IMG/VR virus record: IMGVR_UViG_3300042868_002228
Location: 1-31,178 of that record
DNA length: 31,178 nucleotides
DNA from: a virus
Strand: one strand, 5' to 3'
A model generated the notes under the pieces. The model did no database searches, was not told where the DNA came from, and worked only from the letters and a program-made list of their open reading frames with translations. This document shows, piece after piece, positions 24,030 through 29,774 of the stretch; position 1 is the stretch's first letter, and the number at the start of each line of letters is the position of its first letter. A program made the translations under genes and the position numbers.

Positions 24030-24206
24030 TCTGCATCCTCCCATTTCCAGCCAAGCAATTGCTCAGTGTTTTTGATTTGCTCATCCGTTGGTTTGTGATA
24101 CACGCCAAACTGCGTTTTTAGTGCTGCTTGCGCGTACAGTACCCAATAGCCAACAGGTTTAGGGTGCTGGCTAATTGTGTACGTGGTTTGTCTTAAGTCA
24201 GTCATT
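24012..24206 (-). repeat. 19-bp direct repeat at two adjacent gene starts
   Basis: The same 19 bases occur at 24012-24030 and 24188-24206. They cover the start codon and first five codons (MTDLRQ) of two consecutive genes that otherwise differ. A shorter match (ATGACTGACTTAA) opens the gene starting at 23160. Confidence 0.8.
24026..24205 (-). CDS. Small protein, 59 aa, unknown function
   Basis: 59 aa, found by hand: MTDLRQTTYTISQHPKPVGY at the start, then WVLYAQAALKTQFGVYHKPT and a Trp-rich end (LLGWKWEDAE). The first 18 bases are identical to those of the downstream gene starting at 24029. ATGA overlaps join it to both neighbours; GGAAGG lies upstream. No family is recognised. Confidence 0.75.
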   Translation of the reverse strand: MTDLRQTTYTISQHPKPVGYWVLYAQAALKTQFGVYHKPTDEQIKNTEQLLGWKWEDAE

Positions 24207-24492
24207 TCATGTTCCTTCCAATTTCTGCTGCTGCCCTTGTGATGGCACGGCGGGTTGTTGCACTCATATCGTCTGCGTTATCTGACGCCTGTTCGTACCA
24301 GTTTTCTCCTTGCCATTTCCATGCTGTCGCACTGCCGCTGTTGATCTGTATAAACAATCCCAACTTCACCGCCAGCCGCAGCGCATCGCCATCGTCGGTG
24401 AGGGGGTTCCATTGGTTAAACTCAATCCGCATCTTTGCCTCTTCCAGCCCACAAGCCTTCGCCGCAAGTTCAAGTAGTTCTCTGTCAGTCAT
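24202..24492 (-). CDS. Conserved phage protein with NPLTDDGDALRLAVKL motif, 96 aa
   Basis: 96 aa. MTDRELLELAAKACGLEEAK, then WNPLTDDGDALRLAVKLGLF and a C-terminal helix TTRRAITRAAAEIGRNM. This arrangement is common among small proteins of beta- and gammaproteobacterial phages and prophages; none has an assigned role that I know. AAGGAATAAATC precedes the ATG, and ATGA overlaps join it to both neighbours. Confidence 0.85.
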   Translation of the reverse strand: MTDRELLELAAKACGLEEAKMRIEFNQWNPLTDDGDALRLAVKLGLFIQINSGSATAWKWQGENWYEQASDNADDMSATTRRAITRAAAEIGRNMK

Positions 24493-24773
24493 GATTTATT
24501 CCTTGCTCTGATGGCGTTGTAGAACATAACCCCATAAAACGGCTCAGTTTCCAGACACACTTTCGCGCATTCCTCTCGCTCGGCAAGCACAGCGTCATTA
24601 ATGCGCTTGATCCAAAGCTCGGCGCGGTCAAAGCCAATCTCACGTTCAATGGCGCGGGCAAAATCAACCACGTTCTGGTGGTCTAGGCAGATGTGAACAG
24701 CGTCTACAACTTTACCCCTCTCATAGTTGATGGTATTGTTGCACTTCCAAATTTGTTCTTCGGTCAGCTTCAT
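24489..24773 (-). CDS. Modular protein, modules C + B, 94 aa
   Basis: 94 aa from the ATG with AAGGGGAAATAC upstream and an ATGA overlap; an ATG 18 codons earlier has neither. Module C comes first (LTEEQIWKCNN, VVDFARAIEREIG), then module B (AEREECAKVCLE and the terminal AIRARNKS). Module C elsewhere sits at the C-terminus, so the order is changed here. No catalytic residues stand out. The whole is predicted helical. Confidence 0.82.
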   Translation of the reverse strand: MKLTEEQIWKCNNTINYERGKVVDAVHICLDHQNVVDFARAIEREIGFDRAELWIKRINDAVLAEREECAKVCLETEPFYGVMFYNAIRARNKS

Positions 24774-25012
24774 GTATTTCCCCTTGCTCTTATGGCTTTG
24801 GACAACATATGTGAATCGCACATCCATTCGCCCCCAAAGTCATCCACAATTTGAGCGCAAGCCTCACGCTCGGCAGCGGCAACAAGGTTGGCAAAGGCTT
24901 CAAGCTCTGGGACTGGCGCAACAGTTACGGTCTTAGAGCCGTCTGGGTGGATAGCAACCACCCTTTCAAACCCAGCCTCCCGCGCCAGCTTGATGATGTC
25001 GTCTTTGGTCAT
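24770..25012 (-). CDS. Modular protein, modules A + B, 80 aa
   Basis: 80 aa. Module A opens the protein (MTKDDIIKLAREAGFERVVA), a Pro/Val linker follows (TVTVAPVPELEAF), and module B closes it (AEREACAQIVDDFGGEWMC, AIRARGNT). I know this type as a frequent unassigned small protein of Burkholderiales phages. ATGA overlaps lie at both ends. GAGGGAG is upstream of the ATG. Confidence 0.85.
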   Translation of the reverse strand: MTKDDIIKLAREAGFERVVAIHPDGSKTVTVAPVPELEAFANLVAAAEREACAQIVDDFGGEWMCDSHMLSKAIRARGNT

Positions 25013-25155
25013 TTCAAAATCTCCCTCTCAAGTATTTCAGTGGCATCGGTCAACTGCTCATACAGATAGTCAGGCAAGGATATTTTGCTCACCAGACTTG
25101 CACTCTCCAGTGCCGACAGTAGGCGTAGGATTTTCAGCATCTCTTGTTTGGTCAT
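25009..25155 (-). CDS. Small helical protein, 48 aa, unknown function
   Basis: 48 aa: MTKQEMLKILRLLSALESAS, then LPDYLYEQLTDATEILEREI. The start is fixed by AAGGAGGGGAC and by the ATGA overlap; the longer frame with an ATG 28 codons earlier lies within the upstream gene. Two or three amphipathic helices are likely. Similar short proteins occur next to the MTKDDII type in related phages. Function unknown. Confidence 0.78.
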   Translation of the reverse strand: MTKQEMLKILRLLSALESASLVSKISLPDYLYEQLTDATEILEREILK

Positions 25156-25565
25156 GTCCCCTCCTTGATGCCGTGGGCGGCTTCGATGGCTCTGGCAAAA
25201 TCTACCGGGGAAACATAACCCTCGGTAGGCGGTATGCAACGGTCGTGGATTTCCCAGATTGCCTCATCCGTCAGCCCCTGCCACGGGCGCTCTGCTGCGG
25301 GTGGGGTGGCGTAGAGAGGCTTGCTCCATTCAATCTCCTGCCAAACACTTACGTCTATTGGTCGATGCTCCGAAACAAAAACCCCAGCCTCAACCGTCTT
25401 GTATTGCCACGCCACCGGCTCGGCTTGCTGCTGCTCCAGTGCGGCTTCAAGGGCTTTTTTGTTATCTGCAAAGTAGTTAGCAAAGCCTTCAAGCCCGACA
25501 ATTTCTGCCACGCCATCGGCAAACCCAGCCTCCCGCGCCATGCGGATGATGTCGTCTTTAGTCAT
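25152..25565 (-). CDS. Modular protein, modules A + C, 137 aa
   Basis: 137 aa. Module A (MTKDDIIRMAREAGFADGVA), a helical linker (NKKALEAALEQQQAEPVAW), a middle part with WSKPLYATPPAAERPW, and module C at the end (WQGLTDEAIWEIHD, SPVDFARAIEAAHG). AAGGGGAAATAC precedes the ATG. This shows module A joined to C, where neighbours join A to B. No known function. Confidence 0.83.
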   Translation of the reverse strand: MTKDDIIRMAREAGFADGVAEIVGLEGFANYFADNKKALEAALEQQQAEPVAWQYKTVEAGVFVSEHRPIDVSVWQEIEWSKPLYATPPAAERPWQGLTDEAIWEIHDRCIPPTEGYVSPVDFARAIEAAHGIKEGT

Positions 25566-25759
25566 GTATTTCCCCTTGCTCTGATGGCGGTGGCAAGTAC
25601 GTTAGGGTGACTTGCATTCCATTGCTCACACAACTTTGCGCATTCCTCACGCTCATGCTCGGCAACAAGGTAAGAAAATACAATAAGTTCTGGTTGCAGT
25701 TCTTTGTCTATACACAGTCCGACCTTCTTTGCCAGCTTGATGATGTCGTCTTTGGTCAT
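25562..25759 (-). CDS. Modular protein, modules A + B, 65 aa
   Basis: 65 aa. Module A (MTKDDIIKLAKKVGLCIDKE) is fused almost directly to module B (HEREECAKLCEQWNASHPN, AIRARGNT), giving the shortest member of the set. The codons for the end and the following Shine-Dalgarno sequence and ATG match those at the 24770 gene over 20 bp. ATGA overlaps lie at both ends. Confidence 0.83.
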   Translation of the reverse strand: MTKDDIIKLAKKVGLCIDKELQPELIVFSYLVAEHEREECAKLCEQWNASHPNVLATAIRARGNT

Positions 25760-25887
25760 GTCAAGTACCCCACAAGGAAAGCAAACGCAGCCAGCGAGAT
25801 CGCGGTGATCGCTACTGCGATGGACAGTGCAATCCAGTCGGGTTTGTAGAGGTCTTCTACTTCATCGTCTTGGTTGTGGTCAGTCAT
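25756..25887 (-). CDS. Single-span membrane microprotein, 43 aa
   Basis: 43 aa, found by hand. An acidic N-terminus (MTDHNQDDEVEDLYKPD) precedes one hydrophobic segment (WIALSIAVAITAISLAAFAF, ~18-37) and a short tail. The acidic head suggests the N-terminus outside or a tail-anchored form; topology is uncertain. AAGGAGTAAAG precedes the ATG and both ends are ATGA overlaps. A role at the host membrane early in infection is possible but not shown. Confidence 0.75.
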   Translation of the reverse strand: MTDHNQDDEVEDLYKPDWIALSIAVAITAISLAAFAFLVGYLT

Positions 25888-26138
25888 TTCTTTACTCCTT
25901 CTGCTTTAGCTATAGCGGCACGGGCGTTCATTAACGCCAACCCGTACTCAACAAAGTTACAAGCAGATATCGTGCTATTCAACGCCGCCAGCAGTTCCTG
26001 ATTCACCTCATGCAACCGGCGCAGTTCGGCGGCGGCTTGACGTTTGCTGCATTTGGGGTTTGGGTTTCGCCCCATGTCGCCATCGTCAGCCATGCTAATC
26101 AACCTGTGCGCTAACCATAAGGCTTCTGGTTGTGTCAT
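25884..26138 (-). CDS. Conserved phage helical protein, 84 aa
   Basis: 84 aa: MTQPEALWLAHRLISMADDG, then RQAAAELRRLHEVNQELLAA and NARAAIAKAEG. AELRRLHEVNQELL is a frequent sequence in small proteins of Burkholderiales phages, where it forms a coiled-coil-like helix; no role is known. GGGGGAATC precedes the ATG. ATGA overlaps join it to both neighbours. Confidence 0.8.
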   Translation of the reverse strand: MTQPEALWLAHRLISMADDGDMGRNPNPKCSKRQAAAELRRLHEVNQELLAALNSTISACNFVEYGLALMNARAAIAKAEGVKK

Positions 26139-26398
26139 GTCCGATTCCCCCGGCTCGGCAGGCTGAACGCCACAAGGCTCCCAGCCCGTGGAACCTGTGC
26201 GGTGTAGTCACCGTCGCCGGTTCTGTACGTGGTGCGATTCCAAATGTTCAATTCTGCTGCTTTGGCTTCACCCGGCAGCTTCTTGCGCTCGGTGTACTTG
26301 CCCATGCTTTGCCTCGCTTCCCGGCTAAGTGTGAGGCTCGGGGTACGCACCATGTGAGTCGGTGTGCGATTTACTTTAATTTCTTCTAGTATGCTCAT
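26135..26398 (-). CDS. Small basic protein, 87 aa, unknown function
   Basis: 87 aa, basic and without a clear motif: MSILEEIKVNRTPTHMVRTP, then KYTERKKLPGEAKAAELNIW and a C-terminus rich in Ser, Arg and Gly. GAAGGAGTAGGAG precedes the ATG. ATGA overlaps lie at both ends. I recognise no family; nucleic-acid binding is conceivable from the charge only. Confidence 0.75.
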   Translation of the reverse strand: MSILEEIKVNRTPTHMVRTPSLTLSREARQSMGKYTERKKLPGEAKAAELNIWNRTTYRTGDGDYTAQVPRAGSLVAFSLPSRGNRT

Positions 26399-26820
26399 GC
26401 TCCTACTCCTTCGGTTTGATTCGGTATAAATTCAAGGCTGACGTTTTCGCTGTAGTAGCCGTTGCTCTCACCCAGCCAGCGTATGTCCACATACCCTTTG
26501 ATGGTCGCCAGTTTGTAGAACGTCCAAGTGTGGCTGTCGTTGTATTTACCGGGCACGTACCCTTGGTCTTCCCCACTTGTGGCTTTTTCCGAAAGCAGGA
26601 TCGGGTTACCCACAAGATCGTTTAGGTCGCCCGTAATGTCCTGAACGCGAACGTGTTCACAGCATTCGTTCTCATGATAAAAAACAAACGCGCCCTCGTC
26701 GCAGACCAGCGTGACCTCATTGGCATCAACAGCGCCCACAATACTTGTGAATGTGCGGCCAATGAGGTCAGACATATCTGCGTCAAAGTGGTTGCCCCAA
26801 GATGCTTTTTTCATTCCCAT
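26395..26820 (-). CDS. DUF7448-like phage protein, 141 aa
   Basis: 141 aa. DLIGRTFTSI, then CCEHVRVQDITGDLNDLVGN, TWTFYKLATIKGYVDIRW and GESNGYYSENV are the hallmarks of the DUF7448 type as I remember it, a family of phage and bacterial proteins without known activity. The paired Cys-Cys and His before the acidic turn could be a metal site. The first ATG has GGAG 7 nt upstream. A second ATG 6 bp later would give the usual ATGA overlap with the preceding gene, so the start is uncertain by two codons. Confidence 0.85.
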   Translation of the reverse strand: MGMKKASWGNHFDADMSDLIGRTFTSIVGAVDANEVTLVCDEGAFVFYHENECCEHVRVQDITGDLNDLVGNPILLSEKATSGEDQGYVPGKYNDSHTWTFYKLATIKGYVDIRWLGESNGYYSENVSLEFIPNQTEGVGA

Positions 26821-26993
26821 GCGCCTTCTCCAAATTCGTTTATGTTTTCCAGTGCGAAGGCAAGCAGTTGCTTGACCACGCCCGGTGTAATTTTTACGGT
26901 CGATCCTTCTCCGTCAACAAACTTAATCCAGTCGCCGTAGACTTTCATCCTACGCACGGCGTCAATTTCAGCGCCGTCAGAGCTAAGTTTCAT
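26811..26993 (-). CDS. Small protein, 60 aa, unknown function
   Basis: 60 aa from the ATG with AGGGGAGAACC upstream and an ATGA overlap with the preceding gene; a start 24 codons earlier lies within that gene. A strand-rich N-terminus (DAVRRMKVYGDWIKFVDGEG) is followed by a helix (ITPGVVKQLLAFALENINEF). It overlaps the DUF7448-like gene by 10 bp. No family is recognised. Confidence 0.75.
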   Translation of the reverse strand: MKLSSDGAEIDAVRRMKVYGDWIKFVDGEGSTVKITPGVVKQLLAFALENINEFGEGAWE

Positions 26994-27145
26994 TTGGTTC
27001 TCCCCTTCATGTTCGCTGGGTGCAGCAGCCATTTGGTGCCGAGGAAGCGCACGGACTTGACCCATGCGCGTTGGTTGTGTCGATCCGTTGACCGGATGCC
27101 GCTGTTGAAGTGCTGGCGCACTCGGGTTAGCATGTTGATCTTCAT
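26990..27145 (-). CDS. Small basic conserved phage protein, 51 aa
   Basis: 51 aa, found by hand: MKINMLTRVRQHFNSGIRST, then RHNQRAWVKSVRFLGTKWLL. RHN.R.WV.SVR.LG.KWLL is a sequence I associate with small phage proteins of unknown role. GAGGTGA precedes the ATG and lies within the end of the upstream gene; both junctions are ATGA overlaps. Confidence 0.78.
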   Translation of the reverse strand: MKINMLTRVRQHFNSGIRSTDRHNQRAWVKSVRFLGTKWLLHPANMKGRTK

Positions 27146-27450
27146 ACGGTCACCTCTTCGAGGATCGCCATGTGGCTACCGAGGTACCAGATGCCGCCCT
27201 GACTGAGCGGGCGCTCGATGACAGCCTGCTTCTTGAACTCCACCATGCACCACACCCTGTCCCCGCCTTGCCTCAAGTGCGGTGCGATGGGCTCCGAGCA
27301 GATGTGCCAGCCCGGACGATGCGCGAAGCCCTTGGTGGGGTGATCCTCTGCTTCGTAGGACTTATGCCGCACCAGCCTCAGTTTGCGGTTGATGAACAGC
27401 GGGCCGTACGTCCCGTCCTTGCGCTTGCGGAATAGCTTGTAGCCGATCAT
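27142..27450 (-). CDS. Conserved phage protein, 102 aa, unknown function
   Basis: 102 aa from the ATG with GGAG upstream and an ATGA overlap; a longer frame starting 58 codons earlier overlaps two real genes. MIGYKLFRKRKDGTYGPLFI, GWHICSEPIAPHLRQGGDRV and WCMVEFKKQAV form a beta-rich small domain. The W.IC..P.APHL pattern occurs in uncultured phages without a role. The spaced His and Cys residues might bind metal, but this is a guess. Confidence 0.78.
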   Translation of the reverse strand: MIGYKLFRKRKDGTYGPLFINRKLRLVRHKSYEAEDHPTKGFAHRPGWHICSEPIAPHLRQGGDRVWCMVEFKKQAVIERPLSQGGIWYLGSHMAILEEVTV

Positions 27451-27542
27451 GGTTTCATGCTCCAGAAAAAGTACGCCATTGGGAAGCTGAACAGTGCTGC
27501 TGCCAGCAGGGCCTGCACCAGTTGGATGACGAGTCGTTTCAT
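27447..27542 (-). CDS. Membrane microprotein, 31 aa
   Basis: 31 aa, found by hand: MKRLVIQLVQALLAAALFSF followed by PMAYFFWSMKP. It is a single hydrophobic span with a positively charged N-terminus, so the N-terminus is probably inside. GAGGGC precedes the ATG at short distance, and ATGA overlaps at both ends support that it is translated. It could be an inner-membrane effector or accessory peptide; nothing in the sequence shows which. Confidence 0.68.
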   Translation of the reverse strand: MKRLVIQLVQALLAAALFSFPMAYFFWSMKP

Positions 27543-27997
27543 ATGCCCTCGCACAGTTTGTTGAGCAAGGCCCGCACTTCCAGCGCTTGGCGCAGTGTGA
27601 GGGTGTCGACCAGCGCGGCAGCATCGAACGTTTTGGGCAGCACGTGCAACGCAGCGATTCCCTGTGCCTCTGGCGCTTGGGGTGCGGCCTTCGGCTTGGG
27701 TTTCTTGGCGCCGTTCTGCTTGAGCGGCTTGTACACGTCGGTGAGGGGGTACAGGCGTTTGTACTCGTCCTTGCGCAAGCTCGCCTGCCGCACCATTGCC
27801 GCGATGAGGGACTGTGTGGACGAGGGCTTTAGCCCCATGGTGTCGAGCGCTGCGACGGCGCTCTTGACGGTGCATCCGGGGTTGTCTTGGATGTACTTGA
27901 ACGTCCTCTGGCTGACGTTATCGCTGCTGGGCGCACTGGGTGCGCCGTTCTCCCACTCATTGAGCACTTTGCTCAGTTCTGTTTTCATGTCAGGCAT
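27539..27997 (-). CDS. Winged-helix-like regulator, 152 aa
   Basis: 152 aa from the ATG with AAGGAGAATAATC upstream; a longer frame would start inside the control region. SQRTFKYIQDNPGCTVKSAV, then GLKPSSTQSLIAAMVRQASL has the shape of a winged HTH common in phage regulators. A Lys/Pro linker (QNGAKKPKPKAAPQAPE) leads to a C-terminal helix (TLTLRQALEVRALLNKL) that is often found with such domains. It is the first gene after the 28.1-kb promoter and operator candidate, so autoregulation and control of the operon downstream are plausible. DNA binding is inferred by fold pattern only. Confidence 0.75.
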   Translation of the reverse strand: MPDMKTELSKVLNEWENGAPSAPSSDNVSQRTFKYIQDNPGCTVKSAVAALDTMGLKPSSTQSLIAAMVRQASLRKDEYKRLYPLTDVYKPLKQNGAKKPKPKAAPQAPEAQGIAALHVLPKTFDAAALVDTLTLRQALEVRALLNKLCEGI

Positions 27998-28032
27998 GAT
28001 TATTCTCCTTACGATTGATGATGAAATGCATT

Positions 28033-28048
28033 GGGGCGCGAACGCCCC
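28033..28048 (-). other. Hairpin with UUCG loop in the 28.1-kb control region
   Basis: On the minus strand GGGGCG and CGCCCC form a perfect 6-bp stem with a UUCG loop in the leader of the winged-helix gene. The loop equals that of the hairpin at 15728-15743. No T-run follows, so an RNA-stability or attenuation role is more likely than simple termination. Confidence 0.6.
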
Positions 28049-28078
28049 GCTATGTTTTCTTTGCCTCTCCTTTGCAAA

Positions 28079-28102
28079 AGTGTACGCTAAAAACCCCCTG
28101 AA
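28079..28102 (-). promoter_or_regulatory. Candidate promoter of the winged-helix operon
   Basis: The 125-bp gap at 27998-28122 is the largest in the minus-strand block. On the minus strand TACACT (28084-28079) could be a -10 box, the same hexamer as at 17.2 kb. TAGACA 19 bp upstream, inside the operator-like element, is the best -35 but the spacer is long. TTTTTAGCGT directly upstream of TACACT also occurs in the 17.2-kb gap in the opposite orientation. Confidence 0.3.
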
Positions 28103-28120
28103 TTGTCTACTGTTGGACAA
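28103..28120. promoter_or_regulatory. Operator-like element, copy 2
   Basis: TTGTC-N8-GACAA is a perfect 5-bp inverted repeat with 8-bp spacer. It matches 14 of 17 positions of 17189-17205 and lies at the -35 side of the promoter candidate. Confidence 0.45.
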
Positions 28121-28122
28121 AT

Positions 28123-28353
28123 TTATTTATATATTTTTACCGTCCAGCCCATCTTTTTAATGACGCGCTCGATGGACGAGTCCCGCGTGGGGCCCCGACG
28201 TATCCGCACCTCCTTCTTGCTCGGGTAAACGTGCACAGCGGTCATGCTGCGCGGCACAAACCAGACGCCGCCCTCCTTCAGTCGCATAAACGTGCTCTCA
28301 GTCCATGCCACTGAGTTGGCCATACCCTCTGGGGTGTCGATGTCGTAGTTCAT
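28123..28353 (-). CDS. Small conserved phage protein, 76 aa
   Basis: 76 aa from the ATG with AAGGAGAAGTG upstream and an ATGA overlap; a start 27 codons earlier lies within the 38-aa gene. MNYDIDTPEGMANSVAWTES, then GGVWFVPRSMTAVHVYPSKK and IERVIKKMGWTVKIYK. The GG.W.VPRS pattern and the final GW.V strand are frequent in uncultured phage proteins without a role. The stop codon falls in the AT-rich edge of the 28.1-kb control region. Confidence 0.8.
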   Translation of the reverse strand: MNYDIDTPEGMANSVAWTESTFMRLKEGGVWFVPRSMTAVHVYPSKKEVRIRRGPTRDSSIERVIKKMGWTVKIYK

Positions 28354-28466
28354 TTCACTTCTCCTTGGTTGTGGTCGCAGAAACTGCAACGGCGTTGCCA
28401 AAAATACACGCGCACCTGTCGGCACTCCGCGCAATCCGTTTTGAATAGGTTCTTCAAGAACTTCAT
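28350..28466 (-). CDS. Zinc-ribbon microprotein, 38 aa
   Basis: 38 aa, found by hand. Two CxxC pairs, C12-C15 (CAEC) and C27-C30 (CSFC), are 11 residues apart with basic and aromatic residues between (RQVRVYFWQRR). This is a minimal zinc ribbon that could bind DNA, RNA or RNA polymerase. The Shine-Dalgarno and start context (GGAGAAGTGAAATGAA) is identical to that of the next gene. ATGA overlaps at both ends support expression. Confidence 0.78.
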   Translation of the reverse strand: MKFLKNLFKTDCAECRQVRVYFWQRRCSFCDHNQGEVK

Positions 28467-29299
28467 TTCACTTCTCCTTCCAATAGTTGTTTCTGTTTCT
28501 CGCGCCATGCCCGTAGGGCCTCGCGTGCTTTGGCGTTGTACTCGCGTGCGTACTTCCTCCGTTGTTCTCGGATGGCTTCCTCCTTCTCCAGTTTGAGCGC
28601 GTCACGCCGCGCAATGTTCTCGGGCGTCGGTTCTTTGATGGCCACCATGTCCGCCGCCAACAGCGCGTCGCGCAGCTTCTCAATGGGCGTTAATGAATGT
28701 TCCTCTCGTGCTGGCTTGGGCTTGCGTGGGCGGGGCTTGTAGCGCTGCACTGTCGGCGGGGCGTAGAACTTGCGCGTGAATACCGGGAAGGGCTCTTCCT
28801 CGCCCAGCAGCTCGAAGCTGCGGATGAACTGCGCCTTGATGTGCGCGGGCACCCAGTCAGACCAGTGCTCGCCGTCGTTGGGTATGGCCTTCTCCCGCGC
28901 CAGTTGCTTGGGCGTGTGCGTCCCTGCGTCCCGGTACGAGCGCAGCTTGTCGGCCACCTTCTGCAACAGCGCACCGTAGGCCTTGTACGTGTCGAGCACG
29001 CGCTTGCTGGGGGATGTGTCGAACTGCGCCTCGTAGGGGCTACCGTACCCCATAGGCGAGCCGTAAACGTCCTGCGCCTTGCGTATCCTAGCCTTGGGTG
29101 CGTTGACCGCCTTGTAGGCCTGATACACCAGCGCTGACCATGCCTTGAGCTGCTGCGTGCGCTTGATCTTGGCGGCTCGCTCCCCCTCCTTCTCGTTGTG
29201 GATATTCGCCTTGATCTGCTCGCGCAGCTCGATGTTGTCCGGGTACATCTTCAGCAGCTTGTTGTGCAGCCGCTTGGCTGATAGGTTGTGCAGGTTCAT
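28463..29299 (-). CDS. Basic helical protein, 278 aa, unknown function
   Basis: 278 aa from the ATG with GGAGGG upstream and an ATGA overlap; an ATG 19 codons earlier lies in the upstream gene. The protein is rich in Lys, Arg, Glu and Ala. The N-terminus is helical (LSAKRLHNKLLKMYPDNIEL), the middle has DGEHWSDWVPAHIKAQFIRS, then a Pro/Arg/Lys linker (RYKPRPRKPKPAREEHSLTP), and the last ~60 residues are one charged helix. The basic linker and helices could bind nucleic acid. I recognise no family and see no catalytic motif. Confidence 0.8.
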   Translation of the reverse strand: MNLHNLSAKRLHNKLLKMYPDNIELREQIKANIHNEKEGERAAKIKRTQQLKAWSALVYQAYKAVNAPKARIRKAQDVYGSPMGYGSPYEAQFDTSPSKRVLDTYKAYGALLQKVADKLRSYRDAGTHTPKQLAREKAIPNDGEHWSDWVPAHIKAQFIRSFELLGEEEPFPVFTRKFYAPPTVQRYKPRPRKPKPAREEHSLTPIEKLRDALLAADMVAIKEPTPENIARRDALKLEKEEAIREQRRKYAREYNAKAREALRAWREKQKQLLEGEVK

Positions 29300-29556
29300 T
29301 TCCAGCCCTCCGGTACAGTTACGTCGTCGCCCAGCATCGCAATACCTACGGCCCAAGACACGCGGTGATCTTGCTGCCAGTCACGCGTGTCGCCGTCGTC
29401 GTTCTTCAGGCTGATCGTGTAGTAGCACGTACGACTGTCTGTGTCGAACGTCAGCCGTATGTCCACGCTCGTGTTGCCGTTGTCGGGCATTCGGTACAAC
29501 TCCTTGTCGAAGTCAACGTACTCGCCTTCCTCATTGGCCTTTATCCATTTACTCAT
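29296..29556 (-). CDS. Small protein, 86 aa, unknown function
   Basis: 86 aa, acidic and strand-rich: MSKWIKANEEGEYVDFDKEL, then TSVDIRLTFDTDSRTCYYTI and an end with AMLGDDVTVPEGW. AAGGAGAAACG precedes the ATG, and both junctions are ATGA overlaps. No family is recognised. Confidence 0.77.
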   Translation of the reverse strand: MSKWIKANEEGEYVDFDKELYRMPDNGNTSVDIRLTFDTDSRTCYYTISLKNDDGDTRDWQQDHRVSWAVGIAMLGDDVTVPEGWK

Positions 29557-29774
29557 TCCGTTTCTCCTTCGTAGTTAAGTGCTTCAATGTTGTGCCGTGT
29601 CCGCGCCTCCTGCTCTAGCGCCTCCTGTATGCGGGCTCGTGTTGCCTTGCTTGGCCCGCCTGTCGGCTTGCCTAACGCGAGCGCGATCTGCCGCCCCCGT
29701 CGAGCTTTTTCAGAGCTACTGGGGCCCATCAACTTTTGAAATGGGTTGTCAGTCCTTTTGGGTTTGCTTGTCAT
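29553..29774 (-). CDS. Small basic protein, 73 aa, unknown function
   Basis: 73 aa from the ATG with ATAGGAGAGAC upstream and an ATGA overlap; a start 10 codons earlier lies in the neighbouring gene. A basic N-terminal half (TSKPKRTDNPFQKLMG, EKARRGRQIALALG) is followed by a helix (KATRARIQEALEQEARTRHN). Nucleic-acid binding is possible from the charge. No family is recognised. Confidence 0.77.
   Translation of the reverse strand: MTSKPKRTDNPFQKLMGPSSSEKARRGRQIALALGKPTGGPSKATRARIQEALEQEARTRHNIEALNYEGETE

Larger units (their letters stand above)
24771..25582 (-). repeat. 20-bp repeat at two module-gene junctions
   Basis: An identical 20-bp block occurs at 24771-24790 and 25563-25582. It carries the end of one gene's coding sequence (the AIRARGNT tail), the Shine-Dalgarno sequence and the ATG of the next. 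A diverged copy lies at 24490-24516. Confidence 0.8.

Noticed and set aside
27990-28031. 13-codon frame after the UUCG hairpin, possible leader peptide
   Set aside because: Its Shine-Dalgarno position would be inside the hairpin and the peptide has no run of regulatory codons; kept only as a remark under the hairpin finding.
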